The position numbers were made by a program, and so were the translations under genes. A stretch of 64,000 nt of DNA from Tepidisphaeraceae bacterium (GTDB lineage: Bacteria; Planctomycetota; Phycisphaerae; Tepidisphaerales; Tepidisphaeraceae): NCBI GenBank assembly GCA_035998445.1, contig DASYHQ010000018.1, forward strand, positions 310,001 to 374,000, in the 5' to 3' direction. Shown in pieces: positions 17,317-25,659 of this stretch. Each line of letters opens with the position of its first letter. Position 1 is the stretch's first letter. A model generated the notes under the pieces. The model had not been told where the DNA came from, did not search any database, and saw only the letters and a list, made by a program, of their open reading frames with translations.

Positions 17317-17410
17317 GATTGCCGATTTTCGACCGCCGATTTTCGATTGAGAAGTCGACCTGCTGAAGTTGCCTTTCAATCGGCAATCGCAAATCCAAAA
17401 TCGACAATCG
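17317..17410. repeat. Heptad inverted element filling a 98-nt gap
   Basis: The left arm is built of 7-bp units GATTGCC, GATTTTC, GACCGCC, GATTTTC (17317-17344) plus GATTG. The right arm (17377-17410) is the inverse, with CAATCGG, CAATCGC and AAAATCG units. It begins 4 nt from the SecA-like ATG and ends at the stop of the M50 gene. The heptad sequence differs from the groES type but the architecture is the same. Confidence 0.85.
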
Positions 17411-19615
17411 TTAGATCCACTTATCCGTCTGGTGCGTCTTCACCAGCTGCCAGAAACGGCGCGTCCAGTTCCACGCGAGCGGCTCGTACCGGACCTTGAA
17501 ACGCACCGTCGCGGTCTGGCCGGGGAGATACTCGGCGTCCGTGGCGTCCAGCGTCATCTTGGCCTCGAACTGCATGCTCATCGGGCGACGCCCCGTCTGG
17601 TCGCTGGGGTCGATCGCGATGCTGTTGCCACCGGCCTGGCCGAGCGCGGCGTGAGGCAACTCGGGCTGAACCGAGTCGTAAATCGTCAGCGTCACCGCGT
17701 TCAACACCGTGCCCACCGCGCCGGCCAACCGAACCTCGACGGGCGACTCGTCATCGGCCGCGTTCATGTTGGCAAGGACCTTCGAATCGCGGATGACCTC
17801 GTAGTCGCGCTGTTGCAGCGCCGCCCGCACGATCAGTGGCCCCTCGGCCGACACCTGACCGATCGACCGGCCGCGCTGCAGGTAGACGCCCTTCAGCTGT
17901 TCCACGTTGGGCGCCAGCAGTTTGCCGGCGATCGGGGCCTTCACTTCAAGCTCGCCCTTCTGCTTCTCGTAGTAGGCGATGTTCTCCAGCGTCAGGTCGA
18001 TCGCTTCCTGATCGATGCGCGCCTGCGCCACGTCGGTCACGCTCGAGAGCATCTTGCGGGCCTGAAGCGACGCCAGGCGCGCGTCGAGCGTCTTCAGGCG
18101 GGCGTCGAGCGTCTCGTCGCGCATGCGCAGGATCACGTCGCCGGGCTCCACGTGTTGGCCGTCGAGGGCGACGATCTCCGTCACCCAACCCTCGGCCTGC
18201 GGGGAGACCATCTGCTTGGCCGACGGTTCGACGATGCCCTTTTCCTCCACGTACACCCAGAACGGGATGACGCCGATCGCGATCACGATCGCCGCCGCCA
18301 CGCCAGCGCAGAACGCGGTCGCCTGCCCGCGCTTGCGGTGCAGTTCGGGCTCGAGCGCCAGGTACTTGAACAGCTTCGACGCCGGCACGACCAGCCACGT
18401 GATGATGCCACCGATGGCCATCAGCACGCCCAGGATCGGGATCTGCCACGTCACCACGAGGATGATGACGATGCCGATGATCGTGCGGTACACCACGCTG
18501 GTGATGTGGTACAGGAACAGCTCGATGCGCTGCCGCACGGGCGGCAGTGGCTGCGTCTGCTTCACGCGGAACACGTGGCGCTTCACCAGCCCCAACGTGT
18601 ACTCGGCGGCCTTCTGCCGCATGTTCGGGATCTCGAGGAAGTCCGACAGGATGTAGTACCCGTCGTAACGCAACAGCGGGTTGGCGTTGAAGATGACCGT
18701 GGTCACGCTGGCCACCAGCATCGCGTTGTACGCCAGCTGGTTGATCAGCGAGTTGCTGTCGGTCGCCAGCCACACGAACGCGCACAGCGCCGCGAAGAAC
18801 ATCTCCACGATCATGCCGGCGCAACCGACGAAGATGCGGTGCCACTTGTTCGGGAAGCTCCAGGCCGTGCTGGCGTCCACGTACGGCGTGGGGATGAAGA
18901 TCAGGAACATGATGCCCATCTCGTGACACTCACCGCCAAAGCGGCGGCACGAGAAGGCGTGGCCCAGTTCGTGGATCAGCTTCACGAAGACGAACACCAG
19001 CCATAGCCAGAAAGCGTTCCACGGGTTGCCGACCATGTCGATCGAGCTGCGCGCCGCATCCTTCACGGCCTCCCAGTGCGGCGCGACGGCGATGCAGGCG
19101 GCCAACAGCGTCAGGATCCAGACGACCGCGCCCTTCCTGCTCAGCATGTGCCGCACCAGCGGCATCCAGCGGACGAGGAAGCGGTCCGGGTCCCACAGCG
19201 GGATCCGCGGGAACATCGCCTGCATCAACCGGCCCTGCAGCTTCTTCTGCTGCTGCTTCTTCTGGCGGCGCAGCAGAACGGTGGCGTCGGGCGTGACGTC
19301 GGCGTCGATCAGGTTGGCGCTGTACAGGTGCGTGAGGATCTGGATGACTTCCGGCTGCGTCGGCGCATCGTCGGCCAACTGCCCGCCTACCAGGTCCCAG
19401 GCCTCTTCCACGGTGCGCGTGCCGTCCAGCAGCCCGACGAAGCGATAAGCGGCGTCCGACAGGCGGTGGAACTGGTTGCCGGCCGGATCGCGCACGACGT
19501 ACCAACGCTCGCCACGGTAGAACTGCCGGCTGATCTGCGCGCTGCTGCGCAGCTTCGCCTTCAGCGTCTTCACGCGATACCAGGACTCGGAAAATGTCGG
19601 GCGGACTGCGAGCAT
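17411..19615 (-). CDS. PqqD-like / M50 site-2 protease / HlyD fusion
   Basis: This 734-residue fusion has a PqqD-like recognition domain at about residues 30-110 (QFHRLSDAAYRFVGLLDGTRTVEEAWDL). Membrane segments follow, with the M50 zinc motif HELGH (215-219) and the second motif NANPLLRYDGYY (310-321), which supplies the metal-binding Asp. A periplasmic lipoyl/HlyD adaptor half occupies about 440-720 (VSPQAEGWVTEIVALDGQHVEPGDVILRM, long coiled coil, VKAPIAGKL). This suggests leader recognition, membrane proteolysis and export coupling in one chain. PqqD-like domains are RiPP recognition elements in known systems; here the substrate is unknown. Confidence 0.85.
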   Translation of the reverse strand: MLAVRPTFSESWYRVKTLKAKLRSSAQISRQFYRGERWYVVRDPAGNQFHRLSDAAYRFVGLLDGTRTVEEAWDLVGGQLADDAPTQPEVIQILTHLYSANLIDADVTPDATVLLRRQKKQQQKKLQGRLMQAMFPRIPLWDPDRFLVRWMPLVRHMLSRKGAVVWILTLLAACIAVAPHWEAVKDAARSSIDMVGNPWNAFWLWLVFVFVKLIHELGHAFSCRRFGGECHEMGIMFLIFIPTPYVDASTAWSFPNKWHRIFVGCAGMIVEMFFAALCAFVWLATDSNSLINQLAYNAMLVASVTTVIFNANPLLRYDGYYILSDFLEIPNMRQKAAEYTLGLVKRHVFRVKQTQPLPPVRQRIELFLYHITSVVYRTIIGIVIILVVTWQIPILGVLMAIGGIITWLVVPASKLFKYLALEPELHRKRGQATAFCAGVAAAIVIAIGVIPFWVYVEEKGIVEPSAKQMVSPQAEGWVTEIVALDGQHVEPGDVILRMRDETLDARLKTLDARLASLQARKMLSSVTDVAQARIDQEAIDLTLENIAYYEKQKGELEVKAPIAGKLLAPNVEQLKGVYLQRGRSIGQVSAEGPLIVRAALQQRDYEVIRDSKVLANMNAADDESPVEVRLAGAVGTVLNAVTLTIYDSVQPELPHAALGQAGGNSIAIDPSDQTGRRPMSMQFEAKMTLDATDAEYLPGQTATVRFKVRYEPLAWNWTRRFWQLVKTHQTDKWI

Positions 19616-19622
19616 TCGATTG

Positions 19623-19710
19623 GGTCCGTTTTCAGTGGTCCGTCGTCAGTCGAGATCGCCCGTCGATCGCTGTCTTTCAACAACGGACAACGGAATACCG
19701 ACGACGGACG
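19623..19710. repeat. Heptad inverted element between GAF-HlyD and M50 genes
   Basis: The left arm has GGTCCGT, TTTCAGT, GGTCCGT and CGTCAGT (19623-19650). The right arm has ACGGACA, ACGGAAT, ACCGACG and ACGGACG (19683-19710). It fills the 100-nt gap and ends 7 nt from the M50-gene start. It belongs to the same heptad family as the groES elements. Confidence 0.85.
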
Positions 19711-19715
19711 AGGTC

Positions 19716-21623
19716 TTACATCCACAGCTTCAGCTGCATGAACTCGACGAGGCGGTGCGTCCAGATCCAGATCAGGGGCTTCTTCTCGATGTTGATGCGG
19801 GCCTCGCCCTCGGCGCCGGGGCGCCAGCTGGGGCTGACCGTGTCGGCCGTCGCGTAGACGGTGAAGACGTTGCTGGATTCCTTCGGCGTGCTCATCGGAA
19901 CGATGCGCTCGATCTTGATCGCGTAGCCCTCGCTCGGCAGCGCGTTAGTGGCGATCTCGCCGGTCTGCGTCTGGTTGATGAACTGGATGTCGCGCTCGTT
20001 GACGGCCAGCTCGACCTTCAGGTTGTCGATCGGGCCGACCTCCATCAGCACATCCTCGCGCTTCACGGGCGAGCCGACCTTGTCGGCCAAATCGCCCTTC
20101 AGCACCTCGCCGTCCATCGGCGCGACTACGGTCGCCTGCGCGACCTGCCACGCGAGCAGATCGGCCTCGGCCTTGGCGGCGTCGTGGTCGGCCATCGCGA
20201 TCTTGTAGTCGGCGATCCTCGTGCGGTCGGCGCGGTGCTTATCAGCCGTGCGCATCGCGCTCAGGGCGCGCTTCTCGGCGTCCAGCTGCTTCAGGCGCAG
20301 TTCTTCGGTCTTCAGCTCGAACAGCTTCTGACCCTTCACGACCTTCTCGCCGGGCTTGGCGTGAACCGCGCCCAGGAAACCTTCGAACGGCGCCGACAAC
20401 GAGGCCTTCTCGACGGCGGTGAAGCGGAAGGGGGCGCTGACGCGGTACATCGGCTCGTAGAACGTGACGAACAGCAACAGCGCGATCGATGCGACCACGA
20501 TCAGCTTCGTGATCATGTACTTCTTGCCGATCGCCTTCTCGCCCAGCTCACGCGTGCTGATGCCCGCCTTGGTGATCAGCCAACGATCGTTGACGTAGCG
20601 GTCCTGCAGCTGCGGGGCGAGCAAGTCGACCGCGACGGCCAAGCCGCTGGCGACATTGGGCCCAAGCGGTTGGTTGGCGGGGAATTCCAGCGTGGTGACG
20701 CCGACGATCTCCTCACCCTTGCGCAGTGGCAGTGACAACACGATGTTGCCCCCCTGCGCCCGCGACACGATCTGGGCCGCCCGCGCAACGTTCGGCGTGC
20801 TGCTGGCGCCAGTGGGGTCGTACAGGACCACTTCCTCCTGGTCCAGGCACTCCTCCATCGCGTTCTGGAGCTGCACGACCAGTTCCTGCTTCTTGTCGAA
20901 CTGTTCAGTGTGCGACAACGCCTTCACCTTGATCGTGCGGCCCTTCAGCCAGCCCAGCGCAACACGCACCGCGCCGCTGCGGTTGGCGAGCTCGTTACAC
21001 AGGTTGCGGGCGGCGGCCTCGAACCCCTCGGCGACGGCGACGGCGGTCGCCAGCTGCAGCACGTGCTGGTGGCTCTGCGCGATCACGCGCGCCTGCTCGC
21101 TGTTGCGGCGCAGCGAGAACAGTTCGAAGTAGCCGGCGACCAATTGCATGCTCATCAGCCGCTGGCGGGCACGCTCCAGGTTCATGCAGCGGGTGATGAC
21201 CGCGCTGGCCGCGACGATCTCACCGTCGGCGCGCAGCAGCGTGACGAGGCAGAACTGCGGTTCCATTGACGTGCCGTCGGCGGCGTTGATCTCGATCGCG
21301 CCGTCCTTGCCCTGGTCGATGCACGGCTTGATGATGTCCTGAAACGCCTGGATGGCGGCGGTTCGCGTCTCGGCGTTGGAATTGTCCGGGCGCACGTGCG
21401 CGATCGGGCGCAGCAGCACGTCGTCGCTCGACTTCTCGAGCATGAAGCCCGCCGCCTCGGTGCCGGCGACGGTAACCGCCTGGGCGGTCACGAGGTCGGT
21501 CACGAACGCCGGCAGGTTCGACCCCGCCGTCAGCAGCCGCTGCACCAGCTTCGAGCGTGACCCTGCCTGGTGGGCGTCCTCCTGCCCCTTCTGTGACTGC
21601 GATTCAATGACTTCGTTGGCCAC
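19716..21623 (-). CDS. GAF-like sensor domain fused to HlyD-type adaptor
   Basis: This 635-residue protein has a cytoplasmic GAF-like region at about 170-340 (VLQLATAVAVAEGFEAAARNLC, VLSLPLRKGEEIVGVTTLEF). One transmembrane helix follows (about 375-395, KLIVVASIALLLFVTFYEP). The periplasmic HlyD/biotinyl-lipoyl adaptor (SAPFEGFLGAVHAKPGEKVVKGQ, coiled coil, VVAPMDGEVLKGDLADKVG) completes it. A GAF domain on the inside of an export adaptor is unusual and could let a small ligand or signal gate the exporter. It lies between the RND adaptor and the M50 fusion in the same operon-like block. Confidence 0.82.
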   Translation of the reverse strand: MANEVIESQSQKGQEDAHQAGSRSKLVQRLLTAGSNLPAFVTDLVTAQAVTVAGTEAAGFMLEKSSDDVLLRPIAHVRPDNSNAETRTAAIQAFQDIIKPCIDQGKDGAIEINAADGTSMEPQFCLVTLLRADGEIVAASAVITRCMNLERARQRLMSMQLVAGYFELFSLRRNSEQARVIAQSHQHVLQLATAVAVAEGFEAAARNLCNELANRSGAVRVALGWLKGRTIKVKALSHTEQFDKKQELVVQLQNAMEECLDQEEVVLYDPTGASSTPNVARAAQIVSRAQGGNIVLSLPLRKGEEIVGVTTLEFPANQPLGPNVASGLAVAVDLLAPQLQDRYVNDRWLITKAGISTRELGEKAIGKKYMITKLIVVASIALLLFVTFYEPMYRVSAPFRFTAVEKASLSAPFEGFLGAVHAKPGEKVVKGQKLFELKTEELRLKQLDAEKRALSAMRTADKHRADRTRIADYKIAMADHDAAKAEADLLAWQVAQATVVAPMDGEVLKGDLADKVGSPVKREDVLMEVGPIDNLKVELAVNERDIQFINQTQTGEIATNALPSEGYAIKIERIVPMSTPKESSNVFTVYATADTVSPSWRPGAEGEARINIEKKPLIWIWTHRLVEFMQLKLWM

Positions 21624-21644
21624 GTTTCACCTTTCCAAATTTGC

Positions 21645-21723
21645 GACTTGCGATCGCCGATACTCGATTGTGCCCTGCGACCTCTTCAAATCGCAAATCC
21701 GCGTTCGTTACGTCGCAAACGTC
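21645..21723. repeat. Heptad inverted element between adaptor and GAF-HlyD genes
   Basis: The left arm has GACTTGC, GATCGCC, GATACTC and GATTGTG (21645-21672), the same GAT-type heptad as 17317-17410. The right arm (about 21687-21723) carries CAAATCG, CAAATCC and TTACGTC units. It ends 1 nt before the adaptor stop. Confidence 0.75.
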
Positions 21724-21724
21724 C

Positions 21725-22606
21725 TTATCGTCCTTCCGCCAGCGCCGCGACGTTCTCGGGCAGCGTAACGGAGACCTGCAGGCCGCTCGAGCGGTTGTCG
21801 GGATTTGGCAGTTCCAACCGAACCAGCTGCGTGTCGCTGGCGGCGTCGGCGACGGGATTGATGTAGATGATTTTGGCGGGAATCGCTTGCGCCTTCTCGT
21901 CACCGACGTGCTTCACCATCAGCGGCGCATTGCGGTCCAGGTGCTGGCTCTGGCGTGTCGGCAGGTGAACCTCGACCCACAGCGGGTTGTTCTGCACCAC
22001 CGTCACCGCGCCCGTCTGCTTCTGCGGGTCGGCCCATTCACCGGGGCCGACGTCGATCGACTCGACCTGCCCGTCGATCGGACTCTTGAGCTCCATCAGT
22101 TCGACCTTCAGCTTCTGCGCATCACGCTCCAGCGCCTTGATTGCTTGCGCCTCCCGCTGAATCTTCTCGCGGAACTGGCCGATCTCCACCTCAAGGCGTG
22201 CCTGTTCTACTTCCGACACGCTTCCAGCCCGATCCTGCAGCAGCTTCTCTTTACGCGCGAGTTGGACCTTGTTCAGCTCGTACTGGGCCAACGCCGCATC
22301 GATCTGCCCGGTGCTGGCCGCTTCCATCTCCAGCGAGGCGAGCCTGCTCTTCTCGATGGTGTCGTCCAGTCGAATCAGAACTTGCCCCTTCGTTACCGTC
22401 TCGCCGGATTTCACTGCCCGTTCGAGGACGATCCCGGGAACCGGCGAGGCCAGCTTCAATCGCTGCGACGGTGCCGTGATGCCGGTAACCGTTGTTGCGC
22501 TAAGGTCCGAATTCAAGGGCGATGACTGGCCGCGAAGATCGGTTGCGAAGACCGACAAACCCACCGCGAGCAAGCCCGCGGCGCCAAAGAGGGTGCGCTG
22601 GATCAT
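21725..22606 (-). CDS. RND/HlyD-type periplasmic adaptor
   Basis: This 293-residue periplasmic adaptor has an N-terminal signal segment (LFGAAGLLAVGLSVFA), a lipoyl half (LASPVPGIVLERAVKSGETVTKGQ), a long coiled coil (about 95-165), the second lipoyl half (ELKSPIDGQVESIDVGPGEW), then a beta-barrel part. It resembles the membrane-fusion subunit of tripartite efflux. No RND pump or ABC transporter follows; the next genes are GAF-HlyD, PqqD-M50-HlyD and a SecA-like ATPase, so it probably serves that system. Confidence 0.82.
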   Translation of the reverse strand: MIQRTLFGAAGLLAVGLSVFATDLRGQSSPLNSDLSATTVTGITAPSQRLKLASPVPGIVLERAVKSGETVTKGQVLIRLDDTIEKSRLASLEMEAASTGQIDAALAQYELNKVQLARKEKLLQDRAGSVSEVEQARLEVEIGQFREKIQREAQAIKALERDAQKLKVELMELKSPIDGQVESIDVGPGEWADPQKQTGAVTVVQNNPLWVEVHLPTRQSQHLDRNAPLMVKHVGDEKAQAIPAKIIYINPVADAASDTQLVRLELPNPDNRSSGLQVSVTLPENVAALAEGR

Positions 22607-22877
22607 GTGCTTTCAATCTCGTTAAACAACTACTGACAACATCTGCCGATAAGCTCGGCATCCCGCCCGGAGCGGGTCGTGCAAAACGTACAGCTTGGAT
22701 TATCGGACCACCCACGACAGTCGTGCGGGGAACGGCCCCTTCTCGGACCATCGGCTGATGGTACGACCCCGCTTTAGAGCACAACCCCTCCGGATCGCGC
22801 CGAGGGCCCATTGTGCATAAAACTCAATGTAATACGAACAGAATAGACGCCACTCAAGAGAAATCTTTCCAAACTTG

Positions 22878-23258
22878 CTATCCAAAGCCGAGCTCATCCA
22901 GCTGCTCCTCGGTCATGCCGTAGTGATGACCAATTTCATGCAGCACCGTCACCCGAACTTCATTGATGAGCTCGACTTCGCTATCGCAGGCTAACTCGAT
23001 GTCTTCCTGAAAGACGTACACCACGTCCGGGAGGTTCCCGGAATCCATCACGCTTCGGTCGGTTCTCGGCCGGCCTTGGTAGAGGCCCATCAGCAGGTCG
23101 TTCGAACCCAGCCCCACGCTGCGCAGCTCCTTCTTCGTCGGCCGATCGCGAACCTCGACCGGCACCTCGTCCAAGTGACTTGCAAACGGTTCGGGCAGCG
23201 ACGACAGCGCCTCCTCGACCAGTTCCGCAAATCGTGCTTTGCTCACATGATAGGCCAT
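22878..23258 (-). CDS. Zinicin-like metallopeptidase family protein
   Basis: This 126-residue protein has a C-terminal HExxH zinc motif (VTVLHEIGHHYGMTEEQLDELGFG), with a third ligand candidate in the GMTEEQL block typical of the family. The N-terminus (VSKARFAELVEEALSSLPEPF) is conserved. The preferred start is ATG at 23258. A GTG at 23270 has an AGGA 7 nt upstream and cannot be excluded. The family has no established substrate; it is divergent from sppA. Confidence 0.82.
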   Translation of the reverse strand: MAYHVSKARFAELVEEALSSLPEPFASHLDEVPVEVRDRPTKKELRSVGLGSNDLLMGLYQGRPRTDRSVMDSGNLPDVVYVFQEDIELACDSEVELINEVRVTVLHEIGHHYGMTEEQLDELGFG

Positions 23259-23370
23259 GGGTAAGATCACCCCGTCGTCCTGTCGCGTCTTTCTAAATCG
23301 GGTCCGTCGGCATTATAGCCGCGACCTGGCCTGTCCGAAGTGGGCATCGGTCTGAATCCACAGGAGTTTC

Positions 23371-24351
23371 ATGCGGCACGCGCTCATCAGTTGCATCGCG
23401 ATGTGTCTTCTAATGATCGGCTGTGGCACGCCCAGCCTGCTGATCACGCCCGTCTCGAACAACAACGCGCTTCAGGAGATCACCGTGCAGCCCGGCCGAG
23501 GGTGGTCGCCGGACAAGATTGCGATCATCGAGATCGAAGGCCTGATCAGTAACTCGCGCACCGAAGGCCTGTTAGGTGGCGGCGAGAACCCGGTTTCCCG
23601 CTTTACCCAGCAGATCGAAGCAGCCGAGCGCGATCGGAAGGTCAAGGCGATCGTTCTGCGCCTCAATTCGCCCGGTGGCACGGTGACTGGCTCCGACACG
23701 CTCTACCAGCTGGTCGAGCGATACAAGAAGCGCACCGGTAACCCGGTCATCGCCTCGGCACAGGAAGTCGCCTGCAGCGGCGCCTACTACGCGGCGCTGT
23801 CGGCCGACCAGATCGTGGTGCAGCCCACTAGCGTCGTCGGCAGCATCGGCGTGGTCTTCAACGCGTTCGAATTCAGTGGTGGGCTCTCGAAACTTGGCAT
23901 ACGGACCGACGCCATCAAGAGCGGCGAATTTAAAGACATGGGCTCGCCGTTCAAGCCCCTGCCGGTGGACGAACGCGCCCTGATGCAGGCGATGGTGGAC
24001 GAGTACTTCAACCTGTTCGCATCGCTGGTCAAAAAGCACCGCCCCGGGCTGAAAGGCTCCGACTTCGCCGTCGCGACGGACGGGCGGGTCTTCTCCGGTG
24101 CGCAGGCGGTCGAGATCGGCCTGGCCGACCGAATTGGCTTGCTTGCCGACGCGATCACGCTCGCCCGGCAGGCGGCCAACGCGCCCAAGGCCAAGGCGAT
24201 CTTATACAAACGGCCGCACGGGTACTCGGGGTCGATCTACGCATCGTCCCACGACCCCCAACCCCGGTCCGATACGCTGACGTTGCGGCTTCCAGAGTCT
24301 GTGACGCCATTGCCGGGCGGCTTTTACTACCTGTGGGAAGCCGGCCGGTAA
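23371..24351 (+). CDS. SppA-like signal peptide peptidase (S49), lipoprotein
   Basis: This 326-residue S49 serine peptidase carries a lipobox (LLMIGC), so it is probably membrane-anchored on the periplasmic side. The nucleophile is Ser136 (VACSGAYYA) and the general base is probably Lys188 (GEFKDMGSPFK); the 52-residue separation equals that of B. subtilis SppA. LRLNSPGGTVTGSD is the usual strand-turn. It cleaves leftover signal peptides. CAGGAG precedes the ATG by about 8 nt. Confidence 0.92.
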   Translation: MRHALISCIAMCLLMIGCGTPSLLITPVSNNNALQEITVQPGRGWSPDKIAIIEIEGLISNSRTEGLLGGGENPVSRFTQQIEAAERDRKVKAIVLRLNSPGGTVTGSDTLYQLVERYKKRTGNPVIASAQEVACSGAYYAALSADQIVVQPTSVVGSIGVVFNAFEFSGGLSKLGIRTDAIKSGEFKDMGSPFKPLPVDERALMQAMVDEYFNLFASLVKKHRPGLKGSDFAVATDGRVFSGAQAVEIGLADRIGLLADAITLARQAANAPKAKAILYKRPHGYSGSIYASSHDPQPRSDTLTLRLPESVTPLPGGFYYLWEAGR

Positions 24352-24464
24352 GTTGGCACTTGCAATCAATGTGAAATGCCGAAGGAAGACGGGGCAATCC
24401 TGGTCGGCGTGCGGTAGACTGACCTCCACACTTGGCACCGGGCATCCGAGACTCGACATTTCCT

Positions 24465-25481
24465 ATGATTTCAATCTCCTGCACCAACTGCAAAGCGATG
24501 TTGACGATCGACGAGGCCTTCGCCGGTGGCGTTTGCCGATGCCAGCACTGCGGCACGATCCAGACCGTCCCCACCGCCGCCAAGGGCAACGACGGGTTGG
24601 TCGGGGGCTCGATTACCGGTCAATCGCTGGGTGGGTCGAAGGTGATGGTGCCCAAGCAGCAGTCGTCGGGCACCGGACTGGACGATTTGGCCGACATCGT
24701 CGCCAGCAGTGGCCTGGCTGGCAGTGGACTCACGTCCCGCCGGCTCAGTCGCACCCCCGCCACGCCCGGCGCAGGCGCCGCGGCGCAGAAGCCGAAGTTG
24801 ATGCCGATGATCGTCGGTGGCGCCGCGATGGGCGTCGTCGTCGTGGCGGCGATCGCGTACTTCGCGACGCGCGGTGACGCAACGGCCGGCGCTGGGGGTG
24901 ACGTCGTGACGGCGGTCGACGGTGACGGTGGCGCCAGCGCCGCGGCCGCGGTGCGCGGACCGGCGTTCGCGGGCGTGAGCCTGGACGGCAACAACGTCAT
25001 CTACGTCCTGGACCGTGGCAGTGGCACGCGCGAGGTCTTCGAACTGATGAAGCTCGCCACGCTCCGGTCCATTGGCTCGCTAGGCAACGACCGCAAATTT
25101 CAGGTGATCTTCTGGGACAACACCAGCGACGAGATGATGTTCCCCGAGACCGGCCCCACCTACGCCACCGCAAAGAAGATCGAGGAACTGCGCACCTTCC
25201 TCGACGGCGCCGCCGCGTTCGGCGCCACCGATGCCGGCCCGGCGTTGGCGAAGGCGTACGCGCAGTCGCCAGACACGGTCGTGCTGGCGACGGGCAAGGG
25301 CCCAGACCTGAACGATGAGTTCATCGCGGGCGTCGACGCGGCCCGCAAGGGCGCCAACATCCGCACCCACACCTTCAGCCTCGGTGAAGGTGGAAGCGAT
25401 GCGCTGAAGTCGATCGCGGAGAAGACGAACGCCCAGTACCAGCACCTGACGCCTCGTCAGTTGGACGCGTTCACGCGATAA
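24465..25481 (+). CDS. Zinc-ribbon, transmembrane, VWA-like protein
   Basis: This 338-residue protein has an N-terminal zinc ribbon (Cys6/Cys9 and Cys26/Cys29), a low-complexity linker, one transmembrane helix (about 104-125) and a C-terminal VWA-like domain (VIYVLDRGSGTREVFELMK, FQVIFWDNTSDEM, IRTHTFSLGEGGSDALKSIAE). The MIDAS-type DxSxS is degraded (LDRGSGT). Such zinc-ribbon/VWA-like proteins are typical of planctomycetes and of unknown function. The ATG at 24465 is where the ribbon begins. It is downstream of sppA, possibly in the same unit. Confidence 0.8.
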   Translation: MISISCTNCKAMLTIDEAFAGGVCRCQHCGTIQTVPTAAKGNDGLVGGSITGQSLGGSKVMVPKQQSSGTGLDDLADIVASSGLAGSGLTSRRLSRTPATPGAGAAAQKPKLMPMIVGGAAMGVVVVAAIAYFATRGDATAGAGGDVVTAVDGDGGASAAAAVRGPAFAGVSLDGNNVIYVLDRGSGTREVFELMKLATLRSIGSLGNDRKFQVIFWDNTSDEMMFPETGPTYATAKKIEELRTFLDGAAAFGATDAGPALAKAYAQSPDTVVLATGKGPDLNDEFIAGVDAARKGANIRTHTFSLGEGGSDALKSIAEKTNAQYQHLTPRQLDAFTR

Positions 25482-25499
25482 GCGTGCGTCGACTTTAAT

Positions 25500-25595
25500 C
25501 GCGTACCGACATAGCCCCTGGCTTGCCCGGGATCTTTCTTTGAACCTGTATCGATACGAAGACCCCGGACAAGCCCGGGGCTAAGTCGGTACGCG
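25500..25595. repeat. Long imperfect palindrome between genes
   Basis: The left arm begins CGCGTACCGACATAGCCCC and the right arm ends GGGGCTAAGTCGGTACGCG. About 30 bp pair on each side, including CTGGCTTGCCCGGG, with a 30-nt centre. It could act as a terminator for the upstream gene or as a mobile palindrome. No second copy is in the window. Confidence 0.6.
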
Positions 25596-25659
25596 TCTCC
25601 ACAACCTTGCACCGCGCCCACGCCACCTTATATTGATTCCCCTTCACGGGAGACCACTT

